Source of the DNA: Marinomonas sargassi | GTDB lineage: Bacteria; Pseudomonadota; Gammaproteobacteria; Pseudomonadales; Marinomonadaceae | Direction: 5' to 3' | Assembly (NCBI RefSeq): GCF_025716875.1 | Contig: NZ_JAOVZB010000004.1 | Span: 186,001-250,000 of the forward strand | Length of the DNA: 64,000 nucleotides | In this document: positions 17,240-25,676 of the stretch, one piece after another | Position numbering within the stretch: position 1 is the stretch's first letter | Layout of the letters: every line of letters begins with the position of its first letter | The notes under the pieces: model-generated | Told to the model about the DNA's origin: nothing | Database searches by the model: none | The model's input: the letters and a program-made list of their open reading frames with translations, nothing else | Program-made: the position numbers and the translations under genes

Positions 17240-18013
17240 TTAGGAGTTAAGGTCGTGTTTCCAACTGCCGAGCTGTATACAAGGCCCTGTAAATAAGGTG
17301 TTCTCTTCGGATGGGCTGTCGGCGTTTTTGGTGAATACCAGCTCGCTACTGTTAGAAACGGCGGTCCATGTGCTTTTATTCAAATTCCACGGAGTCGCTT
17401 TATTTGGCTCACTACCAATGTAAGTTAACAACCCTGTTTCCCTGTGTTTCGCCCACAAATGAATACCTTGCTTTAAACCTCTAGGACTGTTTTCAGACCA
17501 TTGAAGAAAAAGCCTAGATGGGGACGTTTCTGTTTTTTGATAAACATTAACCACAAAACTTATGGCGCTGTTCGAATCGTCTGCAGAAGCTGGAGACATC
17601 ACTGCCAGATAACTTGGCGTCGCACTGACAATAGGTTCTTTCATGGACGAAGCAGGATAGAAGAACAATAACGCCGCAAAAGTGAGAGACAAAGCGGAAG
17701 CCCCTATCCCGGTAAATTGCCAGAATCGTAAGCTACTCCAGACACTCGATTTCTCTACTTTCTGTTCAGTTTTTTCAAATACGCTGCGCTCAATTTTTTC
17801 CCATACTTTAGGGCTAGGTGTTATCTCCTCTAGCGAATCATGTATAGGAGAAAGCGTCTCAGCCCACTCAGCTATTGCTCTGCTTAACTCAGGACAAGTC
17901 AAAGACAAAGCTTCTGTACGCGCACGCACTCTTGGCGTCATGACACCCGCCACATATTGGCTCGCCAAATGCTCGCAAATCACAGGGTTCTTATATCTTA
18001 GGGCTTCAGACAT
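17240..18013 (-). CDS. Anti-sigma factor, RskA/ChrR-like with single membrane helix
   Basis: A 257-aa protein with an N-terminal sigma-binding region (about residues 1-80), one membrane helix near 117-136, and a periplasmic domain resembling the RskA C-terminal fold (LFLQWSENSPRGLKQGIHLW). AGGAG 8 nt upstream supports the ATG at 18013. It overlaps the sigma-factor gene by 16 nt, as expected for a sigma/anti-sigma pair. The inducing signal cannot be read from the sequence. Confidence 0.85.
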   Translation of the reverse strand: MSEALRYKNPVICEHLASQYVAGVMTPRVRARTEALSLTCPELSRAIAEWAETLSPIHDSLEEITPSPKVWEKIERSVFEKTEQKVEKSSVWSSLRFWQFTGIGASALSLTFAALLFFYPASSMKEPIVSATPSYLAVMSPASADDSNSAISFVVNVYQKTETSPSRLFLQWSENSPRGLKQGIHLWAKHRETGLLTYIGSEPNKATPWNLNKSTWTAVSNSSELVFTKNADSPSEENTLFTGPCIQLGSWKHDLNS

Positions 18014-18537
18014 AGTTTTAACTCCTGTAAACCGCGACGAATCCAAGCCTTCATGGTGCCTAGCGGCACAGCCATCTTATGGGCCAATTCACTATGGCTA
18101 TAGCCATGCACATAAGACAATAAAACGCTCTCTCTTGCCTGCTCCTTCAGCTTGTATAAGCAGCGGTTCAAGGCAATATTACTGGATTCATCAAATTCCT
18201 CAGTAAGCGAACTAATAAACTCTTGATGTTCGTCTGTGGAAATATGAGGATGTTTTTGTGCTTTTCTTAATCTATCCAAACTGGCGTTTCGTGCCATCAC
18301 GCACAGCCAAGCCAACGCACTGCCCTCTCCGCGGTACTTGTCCGCCTGATGCCAGACTTTTATAAAGACTTCTTGCAATAGCTCTTCTGCCTCAGCGTGA
18401 TCCTTAATGATTCGATAGATCAAACCAAGCAGCTTGCTACTGGTTAATTCATAAAGCTGTTTAAGGGCGAGCTTATCTTGTGTTTGAATCCGAAACAGTA
18501 AAGCATTCACTTCAGTGTTCCATTGTGAGTTTTCCAC
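17998..18537 (-). CDS. ECF-type RNA polymerase sigma factor (SigK-like)
   Basis: A 179-aa sigma-70-family protein. Region 2 is near residues 30-95 (AEELLQEVFIKVWHQADKYR, then AWLCVMARNASLDRLRK) and region 4 near 125-175 (SYVHGYSHSELAHKMAVPLG). The start is a GTG. The linked RskA-type anti-sigma factor points to the SigK-like class. The secreted protein gene just upstream is a likely target, but I could not define a shared promoter motif. Confidence 0.93.
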   Translation of the reverse strand: MENSQWNTEVNALLFRIQTQDKLALKQLYELTSSKLLGLIYRIIKDHAEAEELLQEVFIKVWHQADKYRGEGSALAWLCVMARNASLDRLRKAQKHPHISTDEHQEFISSLTEEFDESSNIALNRCLYKLKEQARESVLLSYVHGYSHSELAHKMAVPLGTMKAWIRRGLQELKLCLKP

Positions 18538-18578
18538 TAATACACATCTCTTTGTTAAGTAAATGGTTTCTCAAGACA

Positions 18579-18609
18579 ATAAAGCAGTAAGTTAAACTTA
18601 CTGCTTTAT
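18579..18609 (-). terminator. Hairpin after the COG4315-type gene
   Basis: A 13-bp perfect stem (ATAAAGCAGTAAG pairing with CTTACTGCTTTAT) with a TTAAA loop lies in the gap between the secreted-protein gene and the sigma gene. It separates two otherwise co-directional genes, so the sigma gene should have its own promoter. The T-run is weak. Confidence 0.65.
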
Positions 18610-18664
18610 AAGATTCTTAACAAGGATAGGCCTTGCTCTGCTACCAAGTTCTGTCACGACAATG

Positions 18665-19045
18665 TTAGTAGGAGTAGCCCTGTTTTTTCGCCACATGCCA
18701 AACACCGCCAATACCATCACCTGTCATATCACCTTTTTTGACGTCACCAATCCATGTATATAAAGGTTTATTATCGTATGTCCATTGTTTAGCGCCATCG
18801 TCACGCACCGTAAAACCGTAACCCTTTTTAACTGATGCGCCATCTTTCATGATGTAAGGTGGCCACTTTTTAGCACACCCATCGTTACAATAAGAAAGAC
18901 CGTCTGAATCAATATCAAAAGTATAAAGCGTCATACCGTCTTTATTCACTAGGACAGTCTCAGCGGCTACCGCTGTTGCAGATAAGATAAATGGGCTTGC
19001 CATTAAGATAGTGCCAGCGACCAATTTATTAAGTTGAATTTTCAT
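18665..19045 (-). CDS. COG4315-type secreted protein (PF03640 repeats)
   Basis: A 126-aa exported protein with a signal peptide cleaved near residue 27 (AVAA-E). Two copies of the secreted-repeat motif are present: MTLYTFDIDSDGLSYCNDGC followed by KKWPPY, and KPLYTWIGDVKKGDMTGDG followed by GVWHV. The two Cys residues could form a disulfide. Proteins of this family often sit beside ECF sigma/anti-sigma pairs, as here. Function is unknown. Confidence 0.88.
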   Translation of the reverse strand: MKIQLNKLVAGTILMASPFILSATAVAAETVLVNKDGMTLYTFDIDSDGLSYCNDGCAKKWPPYIMKDGASVKKGYGFTVRDDGAKQWTYDNKPLYTWIGDVKKGDMTGDGIGGVWHVAKKQGYSY

Positions 19046-19176
19046 TGTTTACTCCATTTTGACTTTAATAATGTGGGATACACTATTAAAGACGAAATGA
19101 AATAAAGGATTGGACGCAGCCTTTCTAAAAAAATTTAAAATATTTATTTTTTCTGGGCGGTAGAGCAAAACATTCG

Positions 19177-20517
19177 CTAATTTAAATAGCTATCTAAGCG
19201 CTTTTGCAGCGTTTTTCTAAATGGGTAACATTTCAATATTTCATCAAACAAGATAACCCCAAAAACCACGTAAAGCGGTGCATCCCAGTAAATAAGCAGA
19301 GCGCACAAAGGCAGAGCAATCAGCCATTGGGTAATAATATTAATACGCACGATTAAATAACTGTCTCCCATTGCTCTTATCATGTTGCCGCAAAACATAT
19401 TATTGGTACGAACTAGGGGTAAGATAATATAAATAGGTGCAATGATACTCAGCGCCATCAGTGTTTCTTCTGATAGATTGGGGTAAAGGAAAGAAAACGA
19501 CAGGCTAAGTGCAAAAAAGCCTAAAGCGATAAACACAGCAATAAGTCGTGTTACCCATAGGGACTGGTAAACAAAATCAGGGATGCTAGCAAACTCTTTT
19601 TTCCCCACATACTGGCTGACTAATATGGTACTCGCCTGAGCCCATGTATTGGCAAACATAGAGCCTATTTTAATCCAAGGCAGTATCAGGGTAATAGCCG
19701 CATAAGCTGGTACTGAAAGCTGGGCGAAGAGAATTTGGAAGATTAAAAGTCCAGTTAATAAAACAATAAAGTTCGCCACCACAGGTACGACTTCATTGAG
19801 ATGATTTTTTATATCCTGCCGCTTAGGTAAGTTTAAGCTGCCCACAAGCCCTTGTTTATTTTCCATATAGAAGCGAATAGCCAAATAGCTAAAGCGCAAA
19901 GCAATCGCCATGACACTACCTAATGCAGCACCTGCTAGGCCTAATGCTGGAGCGCCCAAATAGCCGTTAATCAGTATCACACTGAACACCACATTAAGGG
20001 GAATTTCGATCATAAAGCCATATAAAGGAATACGTGTCTTTTTATTGGCATTAAAGTAAGACACCATCACCACGGAAGCAGAAGCCAATACCAATAGAAC
20101 TAAGGATATTAGGATATACTGCGTGGCCTGTTTGATGACTTCTGGGTTATCTGTAATCAAGCTGACGATAAACTCTGCCGAGAAGAATAATGCCACTACA
20201 GATAAGCACGAGAAGCTTAAATTAATTAACCATGCTGATACCATTTCTGTCGCTATCTTTTCTTTATCGCCCGCCCCAGCTGCCCGAGATAAAACCAACT
20301 GCGTGCCATTAGAAATCGCAAATTGGATTCCAAGAATAAAGGTCACTATGGCCGCCGCGATACCAAACGCCGCAATAGGCAGCTCCCCTAATGATGCAAT
20401 CAATAACAAATCTATGATGGCCACAGACTGCATTAATATCGCATTGCACGTCATTGGCCATGCAAGGGATAAGTTTTGCTTTAACGTGACTTTTGACCAT
20501 GGAATGGACTTGAACAT
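19177..20517 (-). CDS. MATE-family multidrug/sodium efflux transporter
   Basis: A 446-aa inner-membrane protein with twelve predicted helices in two pseudo-repeats, typical of MATE exporters. The N-terminal LAWPMTCNAILMQSVAIIDL region is characteristic. It is a lone gene with no adjacent regulator. Substrate cannot be inferred. The 131-nt gap upstream of the COG4315-type gene holds nothing I recognise. Confidence 0.9.
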   Translation of the reverse strand: MFKSIPWSKVTLKQNLSLAWPMTCNAILMQSVAIIDLLLIASLGELPIAAFGIAAAIVTFILGIQFAISNGTQLVLSRAAGAGDKEKIATEMVSAWLINLSFSCLSVVALFFSAEFIVSLITDNPEVIKQATQYILISLVLLVLASASVVMVSYFNANKKTRIPLYGFMIEIPLNVVFSVILINGYLGAPALGLAGAALGSVMAIALRFSYLAIRFYMENKQGLVGSLNLPKRQDIKNHLNEVVPVVANFIVLLTGLLIFQILFAQLSVPAYAAITLILPWIKIGSMFANTWAQASTILVSQYVGKKEFASIPDFVYQSLWVTRLIAVFIALGFFALSLSFSFLYPNLSEETLMALSIIAPIYIILPLVRTNNMFCGNMIRAMGDSYLIVRINIITQWLIALPLCALLIYWDAPLYVVFGVILFDEILKCYPFRKTLQKRLDSYLN

Positions 20518-20593
20518 CTTAGGGTTTACTCACTTAGCAAAGGTTAATAAAACACAATGAACTGGAAGAACAAATTTCAAAAAAGGTAAGGAA

Positions 20594-21709
20594 TTAAGCC
20601 GGTAAAATAATCTTAGTTAGCCAGTCGTTAGCAAGGTTACCTATTACTTCCATACGACTATCTTGTTGCCATTGGGATAGACGAATAGATACTTCCCCAC
20701 GGGACACATTGACAAAAGCAGCTTCATTATCATCAATAGAGAATACCCCTTTTATACGGTACACCCCTTCTATCTTGGCAATATTTTTAATCACAGACTC
20801 TAGTTCAGTGACTGAGAAATGCGTATTCAATGGCCAACGCCAACCAGCCACCATCATACTGTCCTGACATTTTTGATAACTAGAGACAGCAATGCTCTTA
20901 CCATTCACTGATGTAAACTGATCAGATTCAGCATCATCCTTATGGGAGTGCTCATGGTCATGACTATGAGAGTGATCATGTGTGTGGCTATGGTCGTGTG
21001 AGTGGCCATGATCGTGGGAATGAGATTGTTCTGGCGCTTTTTCTAGAGAGCTAGTTTGTTGAATATCTTCTAGCCCTAGGTCTAAGTCCTCATGACTGAA
21101 CTCCATAGAGGTTGCATAAAACAACTGAGGGTTCAATTTACTCTCAAGACTATTCCCTTCTATAACACCAAAGCGTTCATTTAACGCGACTATATCTGAC
21201 TCGTCATATAAGTCTACGTGGCTAAATACAATGCCATGGGCCGACTCTATTTGGTCATTAAATAATTCATGTTCTGTGTATCTTTCATCTTGCAGGTTTC
21301 GAGCATCTAACACACAGATCACGCCTGTCAGTAGCAATACATCTTGGTAGGTTTGACTACGTAGCTTTTGGATAATTTGTTTTGGATGACCTAATCCAGA
21401 AGGCTCGATGAAAATTCGATCTGGGTTCTGCTCACAAATCAGCTTATTAAGCCCTTGCTGAAAGGCAGCTGAGGTAACACAGCAAACGCAACCACCCGGA
21501 ACTTCTTTAATCGCTACGCCTAAATCCGAATAAAAAGCCCCATCTAGGCCGATATCACCAAATTCATTTACTAAAACTGCCCAGCGCTCATTAGCCGGTG
21601 CTTGCTGTAATATGTGGCGAATTAATGTAGTCTTACCCGCCCCTAAAAAGCCCGTCACCATAGTGACTTTTATGCCTTGATATCTTGGTGTTGCTTTCTG
21701 CTTATCCAT
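20594..21709 (-). CDS. CobW/COG0523 G3E-family GTPase with His-rich metal-binding stretch
   Basis: A 371-aa putative metallochaperone. Walker A GFLGAGKT is at residues 20-27 and the COG0523 metal motif CVCC near 74-77. A long His/Asp/Ser-rich tract follows (about residues 230-262), then the CobW C-terminal domain. The usual NKxD guanine-recognition motif appears as SHVD (FSHVDLYDE near 190), which is atypical. The start shares a base with the stop of the upstream methyltransferase gene (TAATG). Zinc is the most likely metal; no Zur box was seen. Confidence 0.9.
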   Translation of the reverse strand: MDKQKATPRYQGIKVTMVTGFLGAGKTTLIRHILQQAPANERWAVLVNEFGDIGLDGAFYSDLGVAIKEVPGGCVCCVTSAAFQQGLNKLICEQNPDRIFIEPSGLGHPKQIIQKLRSQTYQDVLLLTGVICVLDARNLQDERYTEHELFNDQIESAHGIVFSHVDLYDESDIVALNERFGVIEGNSLESKLNPQLFYATSMEFSHEDLDLGLEDIQQTSSLEKAPEQSHSHDHGHSHDHSHTHDHSHSHDHEHSHKDDAESDQFTSVNGKSIAVSSYQKCQDSMMVAGWRWPLNTHFSVTELESVIKNIAKIEGVYRIKGVFSIDDNEAAFVNVSRGEVSIRLSQWQQDSRMEVIGNLANDWLTKIILPA

Positions 21710-22233
21710 TAGCGCCTTACTTTTACATTGTTGTTCATGTCTTTACTTTGAAGGATAAGATCATCCCCCGCATTGGCTCTTTCGGATTTGGCTAATCTAT
21801 CGTACAAAAGCACGTTCACAGATGCGGCCAGATTCATACAGCCTACCGTTGGCACAAACACTACATGATCAGCTTTATCGACCACCTTTTGATCTATCGT
21901 TCCATCTTCAGGGCCAAATATATAAAGGGCTTTTTCAGGATGTTTAAAAGCTGGTAACGGCGTAGCGCCTTGTATTAAATCCACACAAACGACTTGTATA
22001 TCATCATCAATGGTATCAAAAAAAGTATCTGCTTCTAACGCGTCGATATTCATTAACGGAATAGAATGGCTGGCCTTTTTGGTGTCGGTAGACATTTTTG
22101 CAGCCCGATCATAACGCTTGCCTGTGTAAAGCACCTGATCGGCAGAATAACAACCCGCAGCCCGCATAACAGAACCCACATTTTCGGTTCCCTTCGGGTT
22201 AATAAGACCTATTACAACTTTTTCAGTTTTCAT
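21709..22233 (-). CDS. TrmH/SpoU-family RNA 2'-O-methyltransferase
   Basis: A 174-aa SPOUT methyltransferase with all three family motifs: NVGSVMRAAG near residues 17-26, LYIFGPEDG near 108-116 and GCMNLAASVNVLLYDRL near 132-148, which forms the trefoil-knot SAM site. It has no extra RNA-binding domain, so it resembles minimal enzymes such as TrmL. The tRNA or rRNA target is unknown. It is coupled to the downstream GTPase gene by a 1-nt overlap. Confidence 0.87.
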   Translation of the reverse strand: MKTEKVVIGLINPKGTENVGSVMRAAGCYSADQVLYTGKRYDRAAKMSTDTKKASHSIPLMNIDALEADTFFDTIDDDIQVVCVDLIQGATPLPAFKHPEKALYIFGPEDGTIDQKVVDKADHVVFVPTVGCMNLAASVNVLLYDRLAKSERANAGDDLILQSKDMNNNVKVRR

Positions 22234-22334
22234 TTATAAGAGATTACATCGACAAAGAATATCCCTAGAATAATACCACCTATTTCGATAGGCTAAGTGA
22301 TTAATCTGCATATTGATAACCAAGGATGCTCAAG

Positions 22335-23207
22335 ATGAACAGGCATGTTTTTCAACTGATATCAGCCATTACTCTCCTTATTGCGCCATTAAACAGCCAA
22401 GCTGCAGCCGTTTGGGAAGTCACCTCAGAGAAGAGCACACTTTACATAGGTGGCACGGTTCATATGCTTAGCGAACAAGATTATCCCCTACCCAAAGCTT
22501 ATGAAGCAGCCTACTTAGCATCCGAAAAGCTTGTCTTTGAAACAGACGTTAATGGGTTAAACACACCAGACACCCAACAAAAATTTCAACAGGTCGTATT
22601 CGCTAATGACGGCAAAACCATCGATCAAAAAATCAATCAACAGAACTTATCAGACCTTAAAAAGTATTTAGACAGCCGTAATATCCCTTTAGCTAATGTT
22701 GAAAGCTTTACTCCCAGCTTTCTAGCAACCTACCTAAGCCTTATTGAATTAGAACACCTCGGTTTTACCAACCAAGGCGTTGATGAGTTTTACGCACAAA
22801 AAGCGAACCAAGACAGTAAATCCATAGCATGGCTTGAAGAGATTGATGAACAAATTAACTTTCTGGTTGAACTAGAACAGCTCGATCATGATTTCGTGAT
22901 GAAATTCGGATTAATGGAACTCAATAAGATATCTGAACTTATAGACAGTATCAGAACAGATTGGCGCTCTGGCGATATGGAGGCTTTAGCAAAAATGGGA
23001 ATCACCGAACTCCTCAATGACTACCCAAGTATCTATAGGTCTTTATTATCTGACCGTAACCACAACTGGCTACCCCAAATAGAAAACATGCTAACTGACG
23101 ACACCATTGAATTCGTATTAGTTGGCGCTTTACACCTCGCTGGCCCAGACAGTGTACTGACGCTACTAGAAAACAAAGGCTACACTGTTAGTCAGCTCAA
23201 TTTATGA
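22335..23207 (+). CDS. TraB/GumN-family (TIKI-like) exported protein
   Basis: A 290-aa protein with a signal peptide (about residues 1-23, ending SQAAA) and the TraB/GumN fold. The GGTVHM motif near the N-terminus and the closing VGALHLAGP match the paired His motifs of TIKI-type metalloproteases. AGGA 8 nt before the ATG at 22335 favours it over the ATG at 22326. Function in bacteria is not settled. A diverged copy of its 3' end lies 0.6 kb downstream. Confidence 0.85.
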   Translation: MNRHVFQLISAITLLIAPLNSQAAAVWEVTSEKSTLYIGGTVHMLSEQDYPLPKAYEAAYLASEKLVFETDVNGLNTPDTQQKFQQVVFANDGKTIDQKINQQNLSDLKKYLDSRNIPLANVESFTPSFLATYLSLIELEHLGFTNQGVDEFYAQKANQDSKSIAWLEEIDEQINFLVELEQLDHDFVMKFGLMELNKISELIDSIRTDWRSGDMEALAKMGITELLNDYPSIYRSLLSDRNHNWLPQIENMLTDDTIEFVLVGALHLAGPDSVLTLLENKGYTVSQLNL

Positions 23208-23265
23208 TGAAAGGCAAAAGCATGTGTATTAATACTCAAAACTTTTTGCCTTTCAATTTATTTGA
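23057..23265 (+). repeat. Direct repeat, copy 1 (3' end of the TraB/GumN gene plus terminator)
   Basis: This segment contains the last 50 codons of the TraB/GumN gene and its hairpin. It recurs, diverged and with about 80 nt missing, at 23797-23914. The shared blocks are TAACCACAACTGGCTACC at the left and the region from the stop codon to TTCAATTTATTTGA at the right. Confidence 0.8.
23210..23253. terminator. Hairpin after the TraB/GumN gene
   Basis: A 10-bp stem AAAGGCAAAA/TTTTGCCTTT encloses a loop that itself holds the palindrome GTATTAATAC. It lies 2 nt after the stop codon and before a convergent GNAT gene. A near-identical hairpin occurs at 23859-23902. Confidence 0.6.
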
Positions 23266-23300
23266 TTTTGCCTCTAGATGTTAAATTGTATCTCTAATAT

Positions 23301-23750
23301 CTATAACTCAACACGCAACCGCACCATATCAATACAACGAACTCCATTCTCAATGATTGGTTCTGGATAAGATTTAAAAAAATTTGGTTCAATGCTGTGC
23401 ATTCTAAATCCGCATTTTTGATAGAGTGCCAGCTGAGAAAAGCTAGAGTTACCTGTTCCTACCTCCATCATTTTAGCACCGGCCTCTTTTGCAATTTGTT
23501 TAGACTTCTGAATCATAGATTTAGCAATACCTAAACCCTGATAGGGTTTTAAAACCGCAAGGTTCTTCAACTCAAACGCTCCTGCCGAATTAATTAAAAC
23601 CGCAATACTCACAAATATATCGCCATCTTTGCAGACCAACACTAACGCCCCAGATAGATACGATAAGATCGCTTTTTTATCTGGGTCTGCACTTAATAAT
23701 AAATTCATTAAGTCAGGCGTTATTTCTTCTTCATATACTTCAATATTCAT
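23301..23750 (-). CDS. GNAT-family N-acetyltransferase
   Basis: A roughly 149-aa acetyltransferase with the acetyl-CoA-binding loop in PYQGLGIAKSMIQKSKQIA near residues 75-93 and a C-terminal LYQKCGFRMHSIEP motif. The ATG at 23750 is preferred over a TTG two codons upstream. It sits between the two copies of a direct repeat derived from the neighbouring TraB/GumN gene, so it may have entered the chromosome as a unit. Substrate unknown. Confidence 0.87.
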   Translation of the reverse strand: MNIEVYEEEITPDLMNLLLSADPDKKAILSYLSGALVLVCKDGDIFVSIAVLINSAGAFELKNLAVLKPYQGLGIAKSMIQKSKQIAKEAGAKMMEVGTGNSSFSQLALYQKCGFRMHSIEPNFFKSYPEPIIENGVRCIDMVRLRVEL

Positions 23751-23796
23751 TTTCAATTTTAGCCATACCTTAATGGTGTATTTTTCAATCTGTACT

Positions 23797-23914
23797 TAAC
23801 CACAACTGGCTACCTCAAATTAAAAAAGCCACACTGTTAGCCATCTCCACTCATGATGAAAGGCAAAAGCATGTATATTAATACTCAAAACCTTTTGCCT
23901 TTCAATTTATTTGA
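23797..23914 (+). repeat. Direct repeat, copy 2 (decayed copy of TraB/GumN 3' end)
   Basis: A truncated copy of the end of the upstream TraB/GumN gene and its terminator. It keeps the CACAACTGGCTACC block, the ACACTGTTAG block and the AAAGGCAAAA hairpin, with an internal deletion. It lies on the far side of the GNAT gene. The hairpin at 23859-23902 may now serve as terminator for the minus-strand reductase gene. Confidence 0.8.
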
Positions 23915-23926
23915 GCCTGAGCCTAA

Positions 23927-24541
23927 TTATGTATTTTGATGTATATATGCCACAACATTTTGCTGTGCCTGAGAAACGATCTGCTCTACCCTATCCACAT
24001 ATTGATTTAGACCATGGGCAATAATACTTTCCGACTCTATTCCCATAAACCCCATTAAAGACTCAGCTAATGGTGTTGCGTGATTCATACTAACCATTGG
24101 CTCTTCCGTGAAGTCACCACCGCATGTCATCAGGATTAACGCCTTCTTGCCTTGGCATAAACCTTGATAACCTGATTCGCCAATCGTAAAGGTTTTACCT
24201 ATTTGAATAATGGCATCGAACCAAGCTTTCACTGTGGCAGGCAAGCTTAAGTTATACATAGGGAAAGCTAAAACAATTCTATCCGCCGCTAGCAACTGCT
24301 GAACCAACAGATCAGCACTTTCAACCGCACTCCTCTCACCTTCAGATAATGCCATCCCCATAAAATTTCGCTTTATTAACGCATTTAGGTTTTCTTCTAG
24401 TAGCAAAGGGGCTGGTGTTTTAACTAAATCAAGGTGGGTAATATTTTGTTTATCGCCTACCTCATCAATATAGGCCTGTACTAACTTTGCAGTATTCGAC
24501 TCTTCACGAGGGGTATAGGTAACCAATAAAATTTTCATCAT
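23927..24541 (-). CDS. FMN-dependent NAD(P)H reductase, azoreductase/flavodoxin-like
   Basis: A 204-aa flavodoxin-fold reductase. FPMYNLSLPATVKAWFD near residues 93-109 is the FMN-contact segment of AzoR-type enzymes, and LMTCGG near 137-142 is the second flavin loop. GAGG 7 nt upstream supports the start. A second member of the family is encoded at 44054-44629. It probably reduces quinones or azo compounds. Confidence 0.85.
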   Translation of the reverse strand: MMKILLVTYTPREESNTAKLVQAYIDEVGDKQNITHLDLVKTPAPLLLEENLNALIKRNFMGMALSEGERSAVESADLLVQQLLAADRIVLAFPMYNLSLPATVKAWFDAIIQIGKTFTIGESGYQGLCQGKKALILMTCGGDFTEEPMVSMNHATPLAESLMGFMGIESESIIAHGLNQYVDRVEQIVSQAQQNVVAYIHQNT

Positions 24542-24610
24542 AATCGTGCCTCAGTGTTATGTAAGAGACACGATTGTAGGACTTACCAAAATACGACTTT
24601 TGATATTTTG
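24542..24610. promoter_or_regulatory. Inverted repeats upstream of the azoreductase-like gene
   Basis: Two short perfect inverted repeats lie in the promoter region: AATCGTG (24542-24548) with CACGATT (24569-24575), and CAAAATA (24587-24593) with TATTTTG (24604-24610). The first overlaps the ribosome-binding region. They could be operators, but no regulator gene is adjacent. Confidence 0.35.
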
Positions 24611-24708
24611 TGCTTTTATTGATGACTTCTTATAGCAGGGGAACAAGTCTTAAAAGCCTTCTGTGTCACCCCGATTGTATGCAAAAGAGCGCCTAGGGAA
24701 TGAGGAAT

Positions 24709-25098
24709 TCAAGGCTCTTCATTCATCGCCTTCTGGCGCTCTGCATGCTCAATTGCTAGCGCCTTTTTTTGCTTTTCTTTTATTTCAGACCATTTCACAC
24801 CCGCCTCAATACCAGAGATGCGTTGCTCGTATTTTTTACAGGCCCTTTCTAAAACAGACTGAATATCAATACCTTCTTCCTTTTCCAAAGCGGTCAAAAT
24901 ATTAAGGTAATCCCAAAGAACATCACCTAGCTCATCTTCTAAGTAACATTTCCTAGATTTGGGTATCTCCTCTATTACTTCATCAATCTCATTCTTAATT
25001 TCTTTTAAATACGTCTTTGAACCATTCGACCAAGTGTTATTTTGATCAAAGGTTGATTTTCGCTTTGCAATAGCAAGCAATGTATCAAACTCTTTCAT
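24709..25098 (-). CDS. MazG-like nucleotide pyrophosphohydrolase
   Basis: A 129-aa all-helical protein with the MazG-type metal-binding pattern EIKNEIDEVIEEI (residues 33-45) and EDELGDVLWDYLNIL (residues 54-68), in which the clustered Glu/Asp bind Mg2+. Such enzymes hydrolyse non-canonical or excess nucleoside triphosphates. The C-terminal tail is charged and probably disordered. It stands alone in an accessory-looking stretch. Confidence 0.85.
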   Translation of the reverse strand: MKEFDTLLAIAKRKSTFDQNNTWSNGSKTYLKEIKNEIDEVIEEIPKSRKCYLEDELGDVLWDYLNILTALEKEEGIDIQSVLERACKKYEQRISGIEAGVKWSEIKEKQKKALAIEHAERQKAMNEEP

Positions 25099-25209
25099 GA
25101 AACCTCTTCAACCAATTTAGTCTCATATCGCCCCTTCAATGTGAACGCTTTAAGGCCACACTCAGTTTCTATGTGGTTTTAAAGCCAAACACATGCATGA
25201 CTTTTATTT

Positions 25210-25605
25210 TTAGCTTTCATAACACACTGCTTGCAGCTTATTTCCATCAGGGTCACGCACATAGGCTGCATAATAATTCGTGCCATAGTGTTCTCTTAGC
25301 CCCGGCTTACCTTCATCTGAACCGCCATTCGCTAGTGCTTCTTTATAAAACTCATCAACAGCACTCCTTGTTTTCGCCGTGAAAGCAACATGAGTCCCGT
25401 TCCCCCAAGTAGCAGGCTCGCCATCATACGGCTTGTACAAATATAAGTGAGGCATTTCACCATTTACTGCATACATAGGAGGCTTTTCAGCAGGCTTAGG
25501 CTCCCGCGTAAACCCCAACGACTTCAGCGCAGCATCATAAAAACGAGCCGCTTTCTCGTAATCATTCGTTCCTAACGTGATGTGACTAATGATAGAACTA
25601 GACAT
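25210..25605 (-). CDS. VOC-family (glyoxalase-like) protein
   Basis: A 131-aa protein with paired beta-alpha-beta-beta-beta modules. ITLGTNDYEKAARFYDAAL near the start and VRDPDGNKLQAVC at the end are typical of vicinal-oxygen-chelate proteins; His 9 and Glu/His residues may bind a metal. Members range from dioxygenases to antibiotic-binding proteins, so no reaction can be assigned. Confidence 0.85.
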   Translation of the reverse strand: MSSSIISHITLGTNDYEKAARFYDAALKSLGFTREPKPAEKPPMYAVNGEMPHLYLYKPYDGEPATWGNGTHVAFTAKTRSAVDEFYKEALANGGSDEGKPGLREHYGTNYYAAYVRDPDGNKLQAVCYES

Positions 25606-25676
25606 TCGATTTCCCTTATTAAGGCTACTTTCTAATTAAGTTAACTCAACTATTACTCGAACTCTTTTGCATAGTT

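Noticed and set aside
19091-19113. ECF promoter (CCAATCC and CGTC) before the COG4315-type gene
   Set aside because: The elements are only 12 nt apart and no matching pair was found before the sigma gene.
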